Below, in pieces: positions 23,628 to 34,900 of a DNA stretch of 64,000 nucleotides. The stretch is taken from NCBI GenBank assembly GCA_963807975.1, contig CAWEDV010000002.1, forward strand, positions 186,001 through 250,000, written 5' to 3'. The notes under the pieces were generated by a model, which saw only the letters and a list, made by a program, of their open reading frames with translations, searched no databases and was not told where the DNA came from. Both the position numbers and the translations under genes were made by a program. How positions within the stretch are numbered: the stretch's first letter is position 1; the number at the start of each line of letters is the position of its first letter. This DNA is from JAACFF01 sp963807975. Its GTDB lineage: Bacteria > Chloroflexota > Anaerolineae > Promineifilales > Promineifilaceae.

Positions 23628-26600
23628 TTATTTACCGACGTTGGGGTCAATAATCAAAGCCGGATCGCCCAGCAGTGTCCATCCATACAGAACATCCGTC
23701 ATGGCTGAGCCGCCTTCTACGCCTGCCAGCTCTTGTTTGGCTGCCGCTATTGCGCTGCCAACCGTCACACCCGGTTCAATCAAGTGTGGGGTCATCAATT
23801 GGCCCATTAACCACTCTGAAGCAGCTTCGGCAACAGATGTCGCGCCCATCACGGCCGCCGCACCCTTATTTTCCGTCATCAGCATTTGGCTCGACAGCGT
23901 ATTGTAGGAAGGATTGATGTAATAAGTGTTCTTACAACCCCACTGGGTTACCACTGTCGGCTTTCCTTCATTATTAATGCCCGGGACATCCCAGTAAATG
24001 AGCATACCAGATTCCGACCAGCTGTACTGGCTGGAGTGTCCGACGTAGCTGATCATCGCCTGCCCGTCTTCAAACCCGTCGATCACCGCCTGCTTCGCCT
24101 CGGCCATTGACAATGGTCCCCAATAGGCCTTCGACACATCCCAACTTGCCGGCATCTGCTCCGCAAAGCTGTCGCTGTCACGGTTGAATCCGATCTCTGC
24201 GGCGAATAACACCTTGCGGCCATACTCATTCTTGACATTGTCTTGATAGGTCAAAGTCTTATCTACCATCCACATTAATTCATCTGAAGTGCGCACGGGG
24301 AAGCGGCCCAAGGCCAGATCTTGTATCTTATCGCCGTCCACATCCGCGTACAATGGGTCAACAGGGGCAAAGCGCCTGTTATCAAGTACAAACTCGTAGC
24401 GCGAGGGGAGGAAGCTGATGCCATTGTCACCCTGGTAGTTGCGGTAATCATAGGTATCGCCGCCAACCAGCAGGACATGGGTTACGCCCATCTTCAGCGC
24501 CGCGTCAGCGATGTAATCATCGATCGCCTGGGCATCGAAGTTTTCATCACTGTATTGAGCGTAGACATCGGCGACATCCACCACGCGAACCTCAAATTTC
24601 TTTTGACGCTCTGTGACCAAGCGGCTCAGGTCATCATTAATGAAATCTGCATGGCTGATGATCAGGTAATCCGCCGTTCCGCTGATGATATCGCTGTGCG
24701 GTCGTGCTGCCTTGAATGCTGGCTTCAACCGCGCATCATCCGTGGCGACGACGTACGTTGCTGGCGTGCCCGTCAACGCTTTGAAAAGGGCGTTGTAAGA
24801 TCCATCGCCGTTATTTTCAACGCGTATGCGCAGTTTCTTTATCTGGTCACCAACCAGCCGGTAAACGACCACATCAGACGAAGGCAAGCCCTGCACCCGG
24901 AACCCATTCTCTGTTCCCGTCGAATCGAAAGTCAACCCGCCGTTCTCCTTGGCCACGACCGCCCGTGGATAGGTCAGGCTGTAACTATCCAGATTAACAG
25001 TGTCACTGCGCGCCCCTGTATCTAACGGCAATGTGAATGATAGTGTATTGTTCCCATTGGCGATTGCACCAGAAGCAAGTTCCACGCTAAACGATGCATC
25101 CACTGTTCCTTCGAACAAGCTGTCTTGCACCGTTTTGCCGTTGATTGCGGTTACAACATGATGGCCGGGTGCATCTACCAGACCGCCATTGGATTGCCCC
25201 CACATGCCAACAGACAGCAGCGGACTCGCCCCAGAGACATAATTATCAATCTCCAACTGCTTGTCCCAGGTATCTGGACCTGTGCGCACATAGAAGCGGG
25301 TATCGTACCAGGGATCGCCACCCAGGGCGATCTCGTTGTAGGCATTCTCGTCTTCTACCAGCAGCGTCTCCATATAGTAGGCTGCAGTGACCAGATTGCT
25401 CTTCGGCCTGACTCTATCCAGGCTGATTCGCTTCGCCTGTCGGCGGTCCAAGATCAGGGTGTAGACATTCTCATCTGTATAGAGGGTATCCGAAGCCAGG
25501 CCATAGAACTCGAAATAGCTGCCTTTTCCGAACCTGGCCCTTCCTTCTACGCGAATCGGAACCGGCACGCCCCGATTGAGCAGGGCCAACTTGTTCTTTC
25601 TCTGACCCCGGAAATCGAATCCCGCTGCCAGCAGATCCTCATAAGTTACGCGGTAGAGGCCATCCTCGGCCACGATCAGGTTGATGCGCACATCTCTGCT
25701 GATGCTAACGCTCTGGGCTTCATTCTCGCTTTGCAGCGTTTCCATCTGCAGCGCATCCGCCCGTAGAGCCTTGGAAATATCGGCCGTCATCCTTTCCTGC
25801 CTGATGGATTCCTTCAGCTCATGTTCGGCGCGAATGGCTGCCCAGTCAATGCGCTCAACTTCAATGCGCGCGCCATACGCTTCGGCCACCTCAAACGGGC
25901 CATGCAGCCTCGTCTCGTAGTCAAGATCGACATCTTCGAAGTAGAAAGTGTCGCCGCTGACGCCGCTGATTTCATAGCGGTATTCTTCTGGCGCTATCGA
26001 GCTGATGACCTGCGAGGGAACAAGATCTTCATTGATCCGCTGCCGGCCATCCTCCGTCTGCACATAGAGGTTGAAACCCGCGTTTTCCATTTCGTTCGCC
26101 GTCTGCCACTCGAAGACAACCGTATCCCCTTCGCGCACAGCTTGGAAGAAAGACATCGTCACCGGCGTTGTATCTGTCGGGAAGTAACCGAAGTCATAGG
26201 AATTGTTATCCCCTTCATTATTCGGGTTGGTGTCATCGCTGGTTGTATCGGTCACGCCCTGCACCGCAGTTGCATCGACGCCGATGTGATCATCACTATC
26301 GTTCTTATCGTTAACATCTGTGGTAGTAGCATTCACCGGGCTGGCATCATAAAGGCCAAGTATCAAGGCGTTGCCCAAGTAGGTTTTATCAACGCTGATC
26401 GTGTATTTAGGTGTATCGCCGCCAGTACCGGGAGTGCCGGTGCCATCATAATTTTCATCCTGTAATAGATTGCCGAAGCTGTAATAGCCATCTTCGTCTG
26501 TCAGCGTGTAAACGGTGCTTTCCGTGCCGTCCGGATACTGGATCACAAGCTTGACAATCACTTCTTCGAAGCCACCTTCGCCGGCATCTTGTCGACCGAA

Positions 26601-29600
26601 AGGCGCTCCGGGCTGATCGAGCCAGACGCGGTTGCCGATTACGGCCGGATCAACGTAGAAGCCAAAGTCGCCTGTCGTGTTGGTCTGCCCGCCGGAGACG
26701 CTGACCGCATAGGGATCAGGTTGGCTGTTGTTATCGCTGCCATCATTAGGCCCATCCGACTTCCAGTAGCCATTGAGGACATCGTCCTCATCGGTGACAT
26801 GGACCACGTAATCTCCATCAGGTAAGTTCGTGAAGCTGTAGTCGCCGTTGGTGTCCGTCTCGGTCCTGCCGATGACATTGCCGTTGACGTCCAGCAGCAC
26901 GACAGTCACCCCCTCAAACCTGCCAAGCTCGCCACCTTCCAGCGTGCCATCGGCATCACTATCCTCCCAGATCGTGCCCTCGATGTTGTTGTCGCCGCGG
27001 TAGCCAAAATCCTGGTCGAGATCGATTGGATCGGCGTTGGTCAACGACACTGTTGAACTATTGTCGCATCCAGCTCCAGGGCACGTACTATCTGGATCGC
27101 CGGTCTGGGTCAAGCCGCCGGGCGGATTGACCGTGACTGTGTATTCTGTGCCAGCACCGCTGCTTGTAGCCAGATCGGAGAAGTAATAGCGCCCATTCTC
27201 GTCCGTGAAAGTCGTCAGCGTGCTGCCGCCGGGCAGGGTAAGCACCACCTCGATGCCTTCGATGCCCAATTCGCCGTTATTTTGTATGCCATCACCGTTG
27301 GTATCAAGCCAGATCGTATCGCCGATGACGCCGGCGGTATTGGCGCCGCTGTCATCATCAGGGGGAGCGTAACCAAAGTCCTGCAGTAAATTATCTGCAG
27401 CCAAGCCAGTAACAGCGGAAAAATCGTTACAAGTGCCGCAGGCTACCCCGCCATCAGTGCCGCCCGGTTCGCCTGTCTGATCCAGACCGCCCAGCACACT
27501 GCCGGTGTCGTTGACCCAGACAATGTAGTCATCAGCGGGCAAACCGTCGAACAGGTAATTGCCACTGGCGTCCGTTGTGTCGGTGGCGATGATCGGCTCG
27601 CCAGGATCCCATGTACCATTACCGTTTGTGTCACTAATCAATGATACCGACACATTGGCGATGCCATACTCGCCGGAACCTGGCTGGTAAGTGCCGTTGC
27701 TGTTGGCATCAAAGAAGATGGTATTGCCAATACTATATAATGGGGCTAATCCCGTCGGTTCGTAGCCAAAGTCGGCATTAAGGAAAACATCTCCCGGAGC
27801 GATGATGATCGGCGTCGTCGTTTGGCCGTCACATGTTGTACATGGGACGCCCCACTCGTCCGGATCGCCGGTCTGGCTGTAATGCGAGCTGTTGAGAATA
27901 TCATGGCTGGCGAGCCCGGAATCAATCACCTCGACCACGTAGGCGCCGGCTGGCAGGTCATCGAAGACGTAGTTGCCGTTGCTGTCGGTTGTCAGTAGCG
28001 GCGAGTAACCACCAACGGTATATAGGTCATTGTATAGACCATCTCCATCGGAATCGTAATATAAGGCTACAGTCACACCAGACACGCCCACCTCATTCAA
28101 ATCCTGCGCGCCGTCGCCGTCGCTGTCCACCCACACCCGGTCACCAATAGCGCCAGTGCCTGTGTTGTTATTGACCTCATCATTGGTGTTCCAGTTAAAA
28201 CCGAAGTCGGCCGACTTATTGTCGACCCCGGTACCGAGGGCGATCGTGTAACCACCAGGATTTTGATTGCCAAAGTCGGCCCCTGGCACCTGGCCCGCTT
28301 TCGGCCCGGTCCAGTTGTCTTGTGCGGCAGGCAAAGTTGTCCTGTCCACCGTGACCGTGTAGGTGCCGTCCAGCAGATCGGGGAAGAGATAATGCCCACT
28401 GGCGTCCGTCCGTGTCTCCAAAGAGACTGGATCACCATTGCTGTCTGTTCCAGTTAAGGTGACGCGTACATTGGGGATGCCCGCTTCGCCCGCGTCCTGG
28501 ACGCCATCGCTGTTTTCATCCAGCCAGACATAGTTGCCGATACTGGATGGGCCGAAGGAAACCTGGGCCGTGACGTTGAAGCAAGCCAGACCCTCAAAGT
28601 CGACGTCGAATGGGGCGCTGTCAAATTGGCCCACTTTGGTCGAAGTACAAATTCCGGAAGCACAAGGCAGCGTTACTTGCCACAGCTCATTCTGGCTGTT
28701 GCTGGCGTTATCATTGCCACTGCTGGCCATTAGCTGGCCAGTTGCCGTGAAGGCCAAGCCTTCAAAGTCGTTGATATCCGGCGGCGTTCCTCCCTCCTGG
28801 AAAACGCCGAGGACGGTGGCATCGATCGTGCCGTCCGCGTTACTGTTGTCGGTAATATCTACTATCGCCAATTCCTGTGTCGTCGTCGGCCCGCCATTGC
28901 ATATCAAATAGATGATATTGTTGTCATTGGGATCGACCGCAATGTCATCAATGTCACCCAGCGTGCAGCCGTTGACGGTCAGGTAATCGTATGCGCTAAA
29001 AAAGGCATTATTGACGAAAAGACCGGTTAAGGGGTCAATCACGAACAATTCGTCATTGCCACCGCTGCGGTTAGAGGCATAAAGGACGCCATTCCTGTCG
29101 AAGGTGAGCCCATCGGGGTCCCCAAATGTTAAAGTGCCAGGCGAATTCGCCGTTCCCAAACCGGTGGACGGGGAAATCTGGTCAAAGGCGCCGGTCGTCG
29201 TGTCCAATGATCCCACGAAAGCGATACCGCCATTAGAATCGCTGGCGGCATATAGGGTGCCATCCACTCGATTATAGGCGAGAGCTTCGATGCCTTGGGT
29301 TTGGGGACCCACCTGCGGCGAAGCGCCATCGGAGCCATAGCCTACTTGAACGGTCAACCCTGTGCCCGTATCGCCAATATCATAGATCTGCGCGGTGTTC
29401 ACATTCAGCGCGTAGAGCGCATCGACAGTGCTGCGGCCATCACCTGGGTCATTATCGGCTGCTCCGTAGCAGATCTGCTCCTGCGGTGGCAGGCAGGTCG
29501 CAGAGGTCAGTTGGAAGTCAAAAGATTTGTTATCATCATCTCCTGATGCCTGATGCAGCTCCACGGCGATAACATTGCCGCCCGTTAGCAGCAGCGAAGG

Positions 29601-31166
29601 ATCGATCCCTGGCGCAAACCAGAAATCGCCATCCGTGACGTTGGACGAGGCATCGGTACCATCGGAGATGGGCCCTGCCGGCATATTATTGCGGTAGACC
29701 TCGGTGCCGTTGAGATAGACCACGAGGCCATCGTCGCGCTGGGCACGCATGCGAAGGCCATCATAATCAGCCGCATTTGCTAAGTCGAACTCGTAGCGGA
29801 AATAGTCCGTACCACCCGACCCAAGGTTGCCGTCGTTGAATGGGGCTGCGCCACTTGACCAGCCAGTTTCGGCATAACCCACATTTTTCCAGGTTGGGTC
29901 GCTTGGATCAGTTTCCAGATAGCTCCAAGTCGCGCCCGCATCCACGATCGGTATGCGATAGAGACATTCCGATTCGCCGTTGGAGTTGGGGTAAAGGCCG
30001 GCGTCCACATTATTGGTGAGCGCGGACCAGGTGAAAGTTGCCGTCTTGCCATCTGCGGCAGCGGCATCGTTATCATTATCGGTCGACTGTGGGTCCCCGA
30101 CAGATTGCGGGCCAAAGGCGTAGCCCAGGGGACGCACGAATTGCACATAATAGTCAGTGCTGGCGACGGCGTTTGCTAATCCATAGCTGTTGCCGGCAGT
30201 ACTGACGTCACTGTCAATCTCGACGTCACTGGTGTTAAAGAGCTTGGCCGTAACACCGGCCAGGTTCACTTCACCAGTTTCTTTAAGGCCATCTCCGTCC
30301 AGCTCCCACCAGATATGGTTCCCGACGTCAGGCAGCGGCGCAGGATTGATGGCCACGGCGCCGATGGCCCACGGATCAGTGGATGTTGACCAGCTCATTG
30401 TCACCGAGCTGCTGCCGTTGGAGTCTTCAGTACTGGCAGCGCCGTCATGGCGGTTTGAAGCCGTCTCATTCCATTGCTCGGCTTGGCCGGCACCGGGTGA
30501 GCCAATCGGGTCTCCGTCATAAAGGGCGGTCGTATCGAACACCAACTCATCTCCAACAAGACCAGTTACGGTAACAGTCGGGTCGTTATCTCCTACAGCG
30601 GTGTTGGTCGGTCCAATGGGATCCGCCTGATCAACTCCCGCGAAGTTAATAGCGCCAATCACATAGCCTCTGCGAATTTCGCCCGAGAAATCGACGTCTA
30701 TCGTTCCATTGTCGCCCGCCGGTGGGTTGTCCGCTGGATCCAGGCTGTAGATCGCTATTCCCGCCTCTGAATCATTACCATTTATATGGTTAATAGCCAC
30801 CTCCTCATCCAGCGCAATCGCCGATCCGACACTAGGGGAATAGGTGACCCCATTCACACTCTCGTTGTCATCGTTGTCGGAGAATGATATGCCAACCAGC
30901 AGCAGGCGGTCAGATCCAGTTCCAAGCGTGTGCGAAAAACTGGCATCACCGCTGTCATCGCCAGCTGTGAAAACATTAGCAGTGCCCTCAATCGTGACGG
31001 TTGTGGCAGCAATGGCTTCGAGCGCCTTGGGCGCACGGTCTGATGGAATGGGCTGGGCGCCGGCCAAGGGCGCTGCCAGACTCATGACCAAAATCAGGAT
31101 CAAGGCTAGGCCAGCCAGGCTAATCAATTGTCTTCTTCCTCTGGGTCTCATATTTTTAGCGTACAT
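23628..31166 (-). CDS. Giant secreted protein: SdrD-B repeats plus C25 (gingipain-type) peptidase
   Basis: 2512 residues from ATG 31166 (GGAGGA 7 bases upstream; the GTG at 31190 is rejected). Signal peptide about 1-38 (basic, then LISLAGLALILILVM, ending AGA). Then: a beta-rich domain (about 45-275), one SdrD-B-like domain (DVGNHIWWELDGDG, near 280), a lectin/PA14-like stretch with cysteines (410-560), and a propeller-like region (about 565-865). Six further SdrD-B domains (SIGNYVWLDENSDG, AIGDRVWVDSDGDG and so on, about 875-1660) each carry Asp-rich calcium-type loops. From about 2150 a C25 peptidase domain begins; YVGHSSQYSW and VVTQWGCKNTYY (near 2375 and 2410) offer the catalytic His and Cys, and GDPAL lies near the end. 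No LPxTG-type anchor. Probably a calcium-stiffened extracellular stalk presenting a cysteine protease. Confidence 0.85.
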   Translation of the reverse strand: MYAKNMRPRGRRQLISLAGLALILILVMSLAAPLAGAQPIPSDRAPKALEAIAATTVTIEGTANVFTAGDDSGDASFSHTLGTGSDRLLLVGISFSDNDDNESVNGVTYSPSVGSAIALDEEVAINHINGNDSEAGIAIYSLDPADNPPAGDNGTIDVDFSGEIRRGYVIGAINFAGVDQADPIGPTNTAVGDNDPTVTVTGLVGDELVFDTTALYDGDPIGSPGAGQAEQWNETASNRHDGAASTEDSNGSSSVTMSWSTSTDPWAIGAVAINPAPLPDVGNHIWWELDGDGLKETGEVNLAGVTAKLFNTSDVEIDSDVSTAGNSYGLANAVASTDYYVQFVRPLGYAFGPQSVGDPQSTDNDNDAAAADGKTATFTWSALTNNVDAGLYPNSNGESECLYRIPIVDAGATWSYLETDPSDPTWKNVGYAETGWSSGAAPFNDGNLGSGGTDYFRYEFDLANAADYDGLRMRAQRDDGLVVYLNGTEVYRNNMPAGPISDGTDASSNVTDGDFWFAPGIDPSLLLTGGNVIAVELHQASGDDDNKSFDFQLTSATCLPPQEQICYGAADNDPGDGRSTVDALYALNVNTAQIYDIGDTGTGLTVQVGYGSDGASPQVGPQTQGIEALAYNRVDGTLYAASDSNGGIAFVGSLDTTTGAFDQISPSTGLGTANSPGTLTFGDPDGLTFDRNGVLYASNRSGGNDELFVIDPLTGLFVNNAFFSAYDYLTVNGCTLGDIDDIAVDPNDNNIIYLICNGGPTTTQELAIVDITDNSNADGTIDATVLGVFQEGGTPPDINDFEGLAFTATGQLMASSGNDNASNSQNELWQVTLPCASGICTSTKVGQFDSAPFDVDFEGLACFNVTAQVSFGPSSIGNYVWLDENSDGVQDAGEAGIPNVRVTLTGTDSNGDPVSLETRTDASGHYLFPDLLDGTYTVTVDRTTLPAAQDNWTGPKAGQVPGADFGNQNPGGYTIALGTGVDNKSADFGFNWNTNDEVNNNTGTGAIGDRVWVDSDGDGAQDLNEVGVSGVTVALYYDSDGDGLYNDLYTVGGYSPLLTTDSNGNYVFDDLPAGAYVVEVIDSGLASHDILNSSHYSQTGDPDEWGVPCTTCDGQTTTPIIIAPGDVFLNADFGYEPTGLAPLYSIGNTIFFDANSNGTYQPGSGEYGIANVSVSLISDTNGNGTWDPGEPIIATDTTDASGNYLFDGLPADDYIVWVNDTGSVLGGLDQTGEPGGTDGGVACGTCNDFSAVTGLAADNLLQDFGYAPPDDDSGANTAGVIGDTIWLDTNGDGIQNNGELGIEGIEVVLTLPGGSTLTTFTDENGRYYFSDLATSSGAGTEYTVTVNPPGGLTQTGDPDSTCPGAGCDNSSTVSLTNADPIDLDQDFGYRGDNNIEGTIWEDSDADGTLEGGELGRFEGVTVVLLDVNGNVIGRTETDTNGDYSFTNLPDGDYVVHVTDEDDVLNGYWKSDGPNDGSDNNSQPDPYAVSVSGGQTNTTGDFGFYVDPAVIGNRVWLDQPGAPFGRQDAGEGGFEEVIVKLVIQYPDGTESTVYTLTDEDGYYSFGNLLQDENYDGTGTPGTGGDTPKYTISVDKTYLGNALILGLYDASPVNATTTDVNDKNDSDDHIGVDATAVQGVTDTTSDDTNPNNEGDNNSYDFGYFPTDTTPVTMSFFQAVREGDTVVFEWQTANEMENAGFNLYVQTEDGRQRINEDLVPSQVISSIAPEEYRYEISGVSGDTFYFEDVDLDYETRLHGPFEVAEAYGARIEVERIDWAAIRAEHELKESIRQERMTADISKALRADALQMETLQSENEAQSVSISRDVRINLIVAEDGLYRVTYEDLLAAGFDFRGQRKNKLALLNRGVPVPIRVEGRARFGKGSYFEFYGLASDTLYTDENVYTLILDRRQAKRISLDRVRPKSNLVTAAYYMETLLVEDENAYNEIALGGDPWYDTRFYVRTGPDTWDKQLEIDNYVSGASPLLSVGMWGQSNGGLVDAPGHHVVTAINGKTVQDSLFEGTVDASFSVELASGAIANGNNTLSFTLPLDTGARSDTVNLDSYSLTYPRAVVAKENGGLTFDSTGTENGFRVQGLPSSDVVVYRLVGDQIKKLRIRVENNGDGSYNALFKALTGTPATYVVATDDARLKPAFKAARPHSDIISGTADYLIISHADFINDDLSRLVTERQKKFEVRVVDVADVYAQYSDENFDAQAIDDYIADAALKMGVTHVLLVGGDTYDYRNYQGDNGISFLPSRYEFVLDNRRFAPVDPLYADVDGDKIQDLALGRFPVRTSDELMWMVDKTLTYQDNVKNEYGRKVLFAAEIGFNRDSDSFAEQMPASWDVSKAYWGPLSMAEAKQAVIDGFEDGQAMISYVGHSSQYSWSESGMLIYWDVPGINNEGKPTVVTQWGCKNTYYINPSYNTLSSQMLMTENKGAAAVMGATSVAEAASEWLMGQLMTPHLIEPGVTVGSAIAAAKQELAGVEGGSAMTDVLYGWTLLGDPALIIDPNVGK

Positions 31167-31940
31167 TTTTATTTCCTCCATTACAGGCACATCGTGGACG
31201 ACTGCTCAAAAAACATTATCAACGGGTAAAAGTCTATTAACTGCACTTGGTATGATACGCTTCTCACACTGCAAGCCATTTTTATGGAAACTCCTAAGCA
31301 CGACTAGAAACAAAAGGAGAGTAAATAGCAAATAAGGCCCGTTGATAGTTCAACCGGCTTTCCTCATCCTGGATTAAAGGGAAGCTCATGAGCATCGACA
31401 TGCTTTCCGTTTTCACTTGCGGCACAGCCCGATTTTATATTGGTCTCACCTTCTCAATGAATACCACAACCAGAATCGGCAGTTCAGCGCCAAACCAAAA
31501 CCGCTGACCATAATTAATTATACCATTAGACCCCATGTTTAACTAATCGTTAATGTTAAACTTTTCGGCAGCATCAATTATTGAATATGCCACGCCAGTC
31601 TCTCTTGCCAGAATCCTACCCATTGTCACTCCAGTGCCTTACAGCATGTCTTGCCATCAACGCCCCATCTGTTAGGAGAAAATAAGCGAAACTCTTCATT
31701 ATCTGGCAGCGGGTCTGTTTTCACGCCCTTTTTACGGGTTATTTACAACATTTACAGTTCAGATACCTTAATTTACTTCTATAGCGAGTTTATATATAGA
31801 TGGGACTGAGATCTATTTTCAGTGAATCAACCGCGCCCATTGGGTTGATCACTGATTATTGTGATTGTGTTCGCGAGTCGATTGCCGGAAAGAGTAAGGA
31901 ACTTAGTTCGTTTATATGTGGGAAAGAGTAAGGAGTTTCA
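31167..31940. other. 774-base divergent intergenic region
   Basis: It separates two divergently transcribed surface-protein genes and so must hold both promoters; no box pair could be assigned with confidence. The right half (about 31700-31830) is AT-rich. A 14-base direct repeat GGAAAGAGTAAGGA occurs at 31887-31900 and 31921-31934; the second copy is the ribosome site of the phosphatase gene. A 39-codon frame at 31388 is not convincing. No tRNA or other RNA gene was seen. Confidence 0.5.
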
Positions 31941-34900
31941 GTGGAAGAAAAGAAAATAGTACACGTAGAAAAGAAATCGAGTAAGTGGTCATCCGCCGTG
32001 AATTATGGCCAAACGAAGACCAAAGCTGTCTCCGGAATGATCAGGCAGGCTGCATGGGTCCTTATCTTGATCACCATATCGATCTTTATCCTAAGCCAGC
32101 CGGATTCGGCAACGGCCGATACAACAGCCAAGTATGTTATCGTCATGATCGGTGATGGCATGGGCCCGGAGCATGTGAAGGTCGCCCGTAACTTCAATGG
32201 CGGCCCTCTGGCGTTTGAGGGGCTCGCCCAGCATACGACGATGACCACTTACGCAGCTAATGACCCCGTCACCGATTCAGCCGCTTCAGCCACGGCCATG
32301 GCCGCCGGCCAAAAGGTCAATAATGGCGTGATCAGCATCGCCACACCGGGTGACGGCTCTGAATTGGAGACTTTGTTGGAGACCTATAAAGCGGATGGGA
32401 AAAGTGTGGGCCTGGTGACCACCACCTACATGACCCATGCCACACCGGCTGCCTTTGGCGCGCACAACGCCTCGCGCAACAACACCTCCGATATCGGCTC
32501 CGATTACATCAGTCAGACGATGCCCAATGTCCTCTTTGGCGGCGGCGGCAATGGGATGTCCACTTCCTCGGCCGCTTCTGCCGGCTACACTGTCGTAAGC
32601 GACCGCACGGCCATGCAGGCGTTGAACACGGAGAGCGAGACATTCGTCTCCGGCCAGTTCGGCAGCAGCCATCTACCCTATGAATATGATCAAAGCTACG
32701 CGACGCTGCCCCACCTGCATGAGATGACCCAGTCCGCTTTAGCCATCTTGGACAACAATACCTCGGATGGCTTCTTCCTCATGGTCGAGGGTGGTCGTAT
32801 CGACCATGCCGCACATGATAACAATATCAACAGGAATATTGATGAGACTTTGGAATTCGGCGAGACCGTCCAGGATGTCATTGATTGGATCGAAGCGGAC
32901 AACGACAGCAGCTGGTCCAATACGATTCTCCTGGTCACCGCCGATCACGAGACGGGCGGCTTGACTGTCCTTAACAATCCAGGCCAGGGTGTTTATCCTT
33001 CCGATTCTGGTTCGGATCCAGATGTCACCTGGCTGCACGGCAGTCATACTGACGCCGATGTCGACGTCTTCGCTCAAGGTGTCGGCGCCAGCCAGATCAG
33101 TGCCCCAAATATGGACAACACCAACGTCTATGACTATCTCAAGCCTGCGGCCTTACCGGTGCAGACGGTGCAATTTGCCGTCATCGGCGACTTTGGCGAT
33201 GCCAGTCAAGCTGAGGCGGATGTGGCCGGTATGATCAATGGTTGGAGTCCCGATCTTGTCATCACCACAGGCGACAACCGCTATGGAAACACGACCTACG
33301 AAAACACCGTGGGCCAGTTCTTCTGTGACTTTCTGACCGATGTGGGCAGCGGTACCAACTGCACCTCCGGTGGTAACAGCCCCACCAACGCCTTCTTCCC
33401 TTCGCTGGGCAACCACGATTATACCGACGGTGGTGGCCTGACACAGTATCTCAATTACTTCAGCAACTTGCCCGGCACTGGTATTCCCACCACCGGCACG
33501 TCCGGTATCGATAACCGACGCTACTACGATTTCATTCAAGGGCCGGTACATTTCTTCGTGATTGATAGTCAGGGGGCTCTGACCAGTAGTTCGGACATGA
33601 CGGCGCAGCAAGATTGGCTGCAAACCCAACTGGACGATTCAACCACCCCGTGGCAGGTTGTTTACTTCCACCATGCCGCTTACTCTTCATCCACCAATCA
33701 TGGATCAACGCCGGAAATGCAGTGGCCCTTTGCCCTATGGGGGGCTGACGCCATTTTCCAGGGGCATGACCACACCTACGAACGAATTATAGTCGACAAC
33801 ATTCCCTACTTCGTATCCGGTAATGGCGGCCGATCCCTTTACGGTTGTGGATCGCCCATTGCCGGCAGCTCAGGATGCCTAAACGGCGACTACGGCGCCA
33901 TGCTGGTCACTGCCACCGATAGCAATATCAATTTCAAATCCTACTACCGCACTGGCGCCCTGGTTGATGAGTATGACCTCGATGATCCAGGCGGATCAGG
34001 CACAACCATATCCTTCCAGGAAGGCGTCGCTCCGGACAGCGGCTACGACGGCGCCACCGATGTGACTATCGCAGAGGGCGCCCCATTGACGAACGATGGC
34101 GGCAATGCTTCCTGCTACATAGACGGTGACGATGGCGGGGGAGACGATCTTTCCACGCTTTTCCGCTGGGATGTCAGCGCCATTCCAGCCGGCAGCAATA
34201 TTGAACAAGCCAGTATCACCCTGAATGTCTTCAATGTCTCCCCGAATACCTATGAACTGTTCCGGGTACTGCGCGATTGGGTTGAGAATGAGGCCACCTG
34301 GAATATCTACAGCAGTGGCAACAATTGGCAGACGCCCGGAGCACTGGGTGCTCTCGATCGTGGCTCTGACATTCTTGGCGCATTTACCCCAGCCAATAGC
34401 GGTTTCCAAACGATTCAGTTGAATGCCGACGGTATCGCCCTGGTTCAGTCCTGGGTTGACGACCCGAGCACCAATGGTGGTATCATCCTTGCCGACTCCG
34501 GAGCGACCGACGGCGCTGATTTTGATTGTAGTGAAACTGGTTCAGCCGCCAACCGGCCAAAACTGTCGCTGACTTACAGTGGCGGCTCCTCCCCAATTAA
34601 CCCAACCGCCGACGCCGGGCCCGACCAGACGGTCGTCGACAGCGATGGCAATAACTTCGAGACCGTCACCCTCGACGGTTCCGGCAGTACCGACCTTGAC
34701 GGCACCATCGTTTCCTACGACTGGACGGAAGGCGCGACCTCCCTGGGATCGGGCGCAACATTGGCCGCCAGCTTTGGGGTCGGCGCCCACACTGTCACCC
34801 TGACCGTTACCGACGATGCCGGTCTTACCGGTACCGACGATGTGATCATCACCGTCGATCCACAACCGAACCAGGATCCCATCGCCAATGCCGGGCCTGA

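Noticed and set aside
24321..26465. Several 200-codon plus-strand frames opposite the giant surface-protein gene
   Set aside because: They are antisense to a well-supported protein with family motifs; no start signals or domains.
31388..31507. 39-codon plus-strand frame with a fair ribosome site, protein starting MSIDMLSVFTCGTARFY
   Set aside because: It resembles the start of no family I can name with confidence, ends after 39 codons, and could as well be part of a 5' leader.
32286..33077. Long open frames on the strand opposite the phosphatase domains (32.3-33.1 kb and 44.1-44.9 kb), identical in both places
   Set aside because: They are antisense shadows of a GC-rich conserved domain, and their identity only reflects the inverted repeat.
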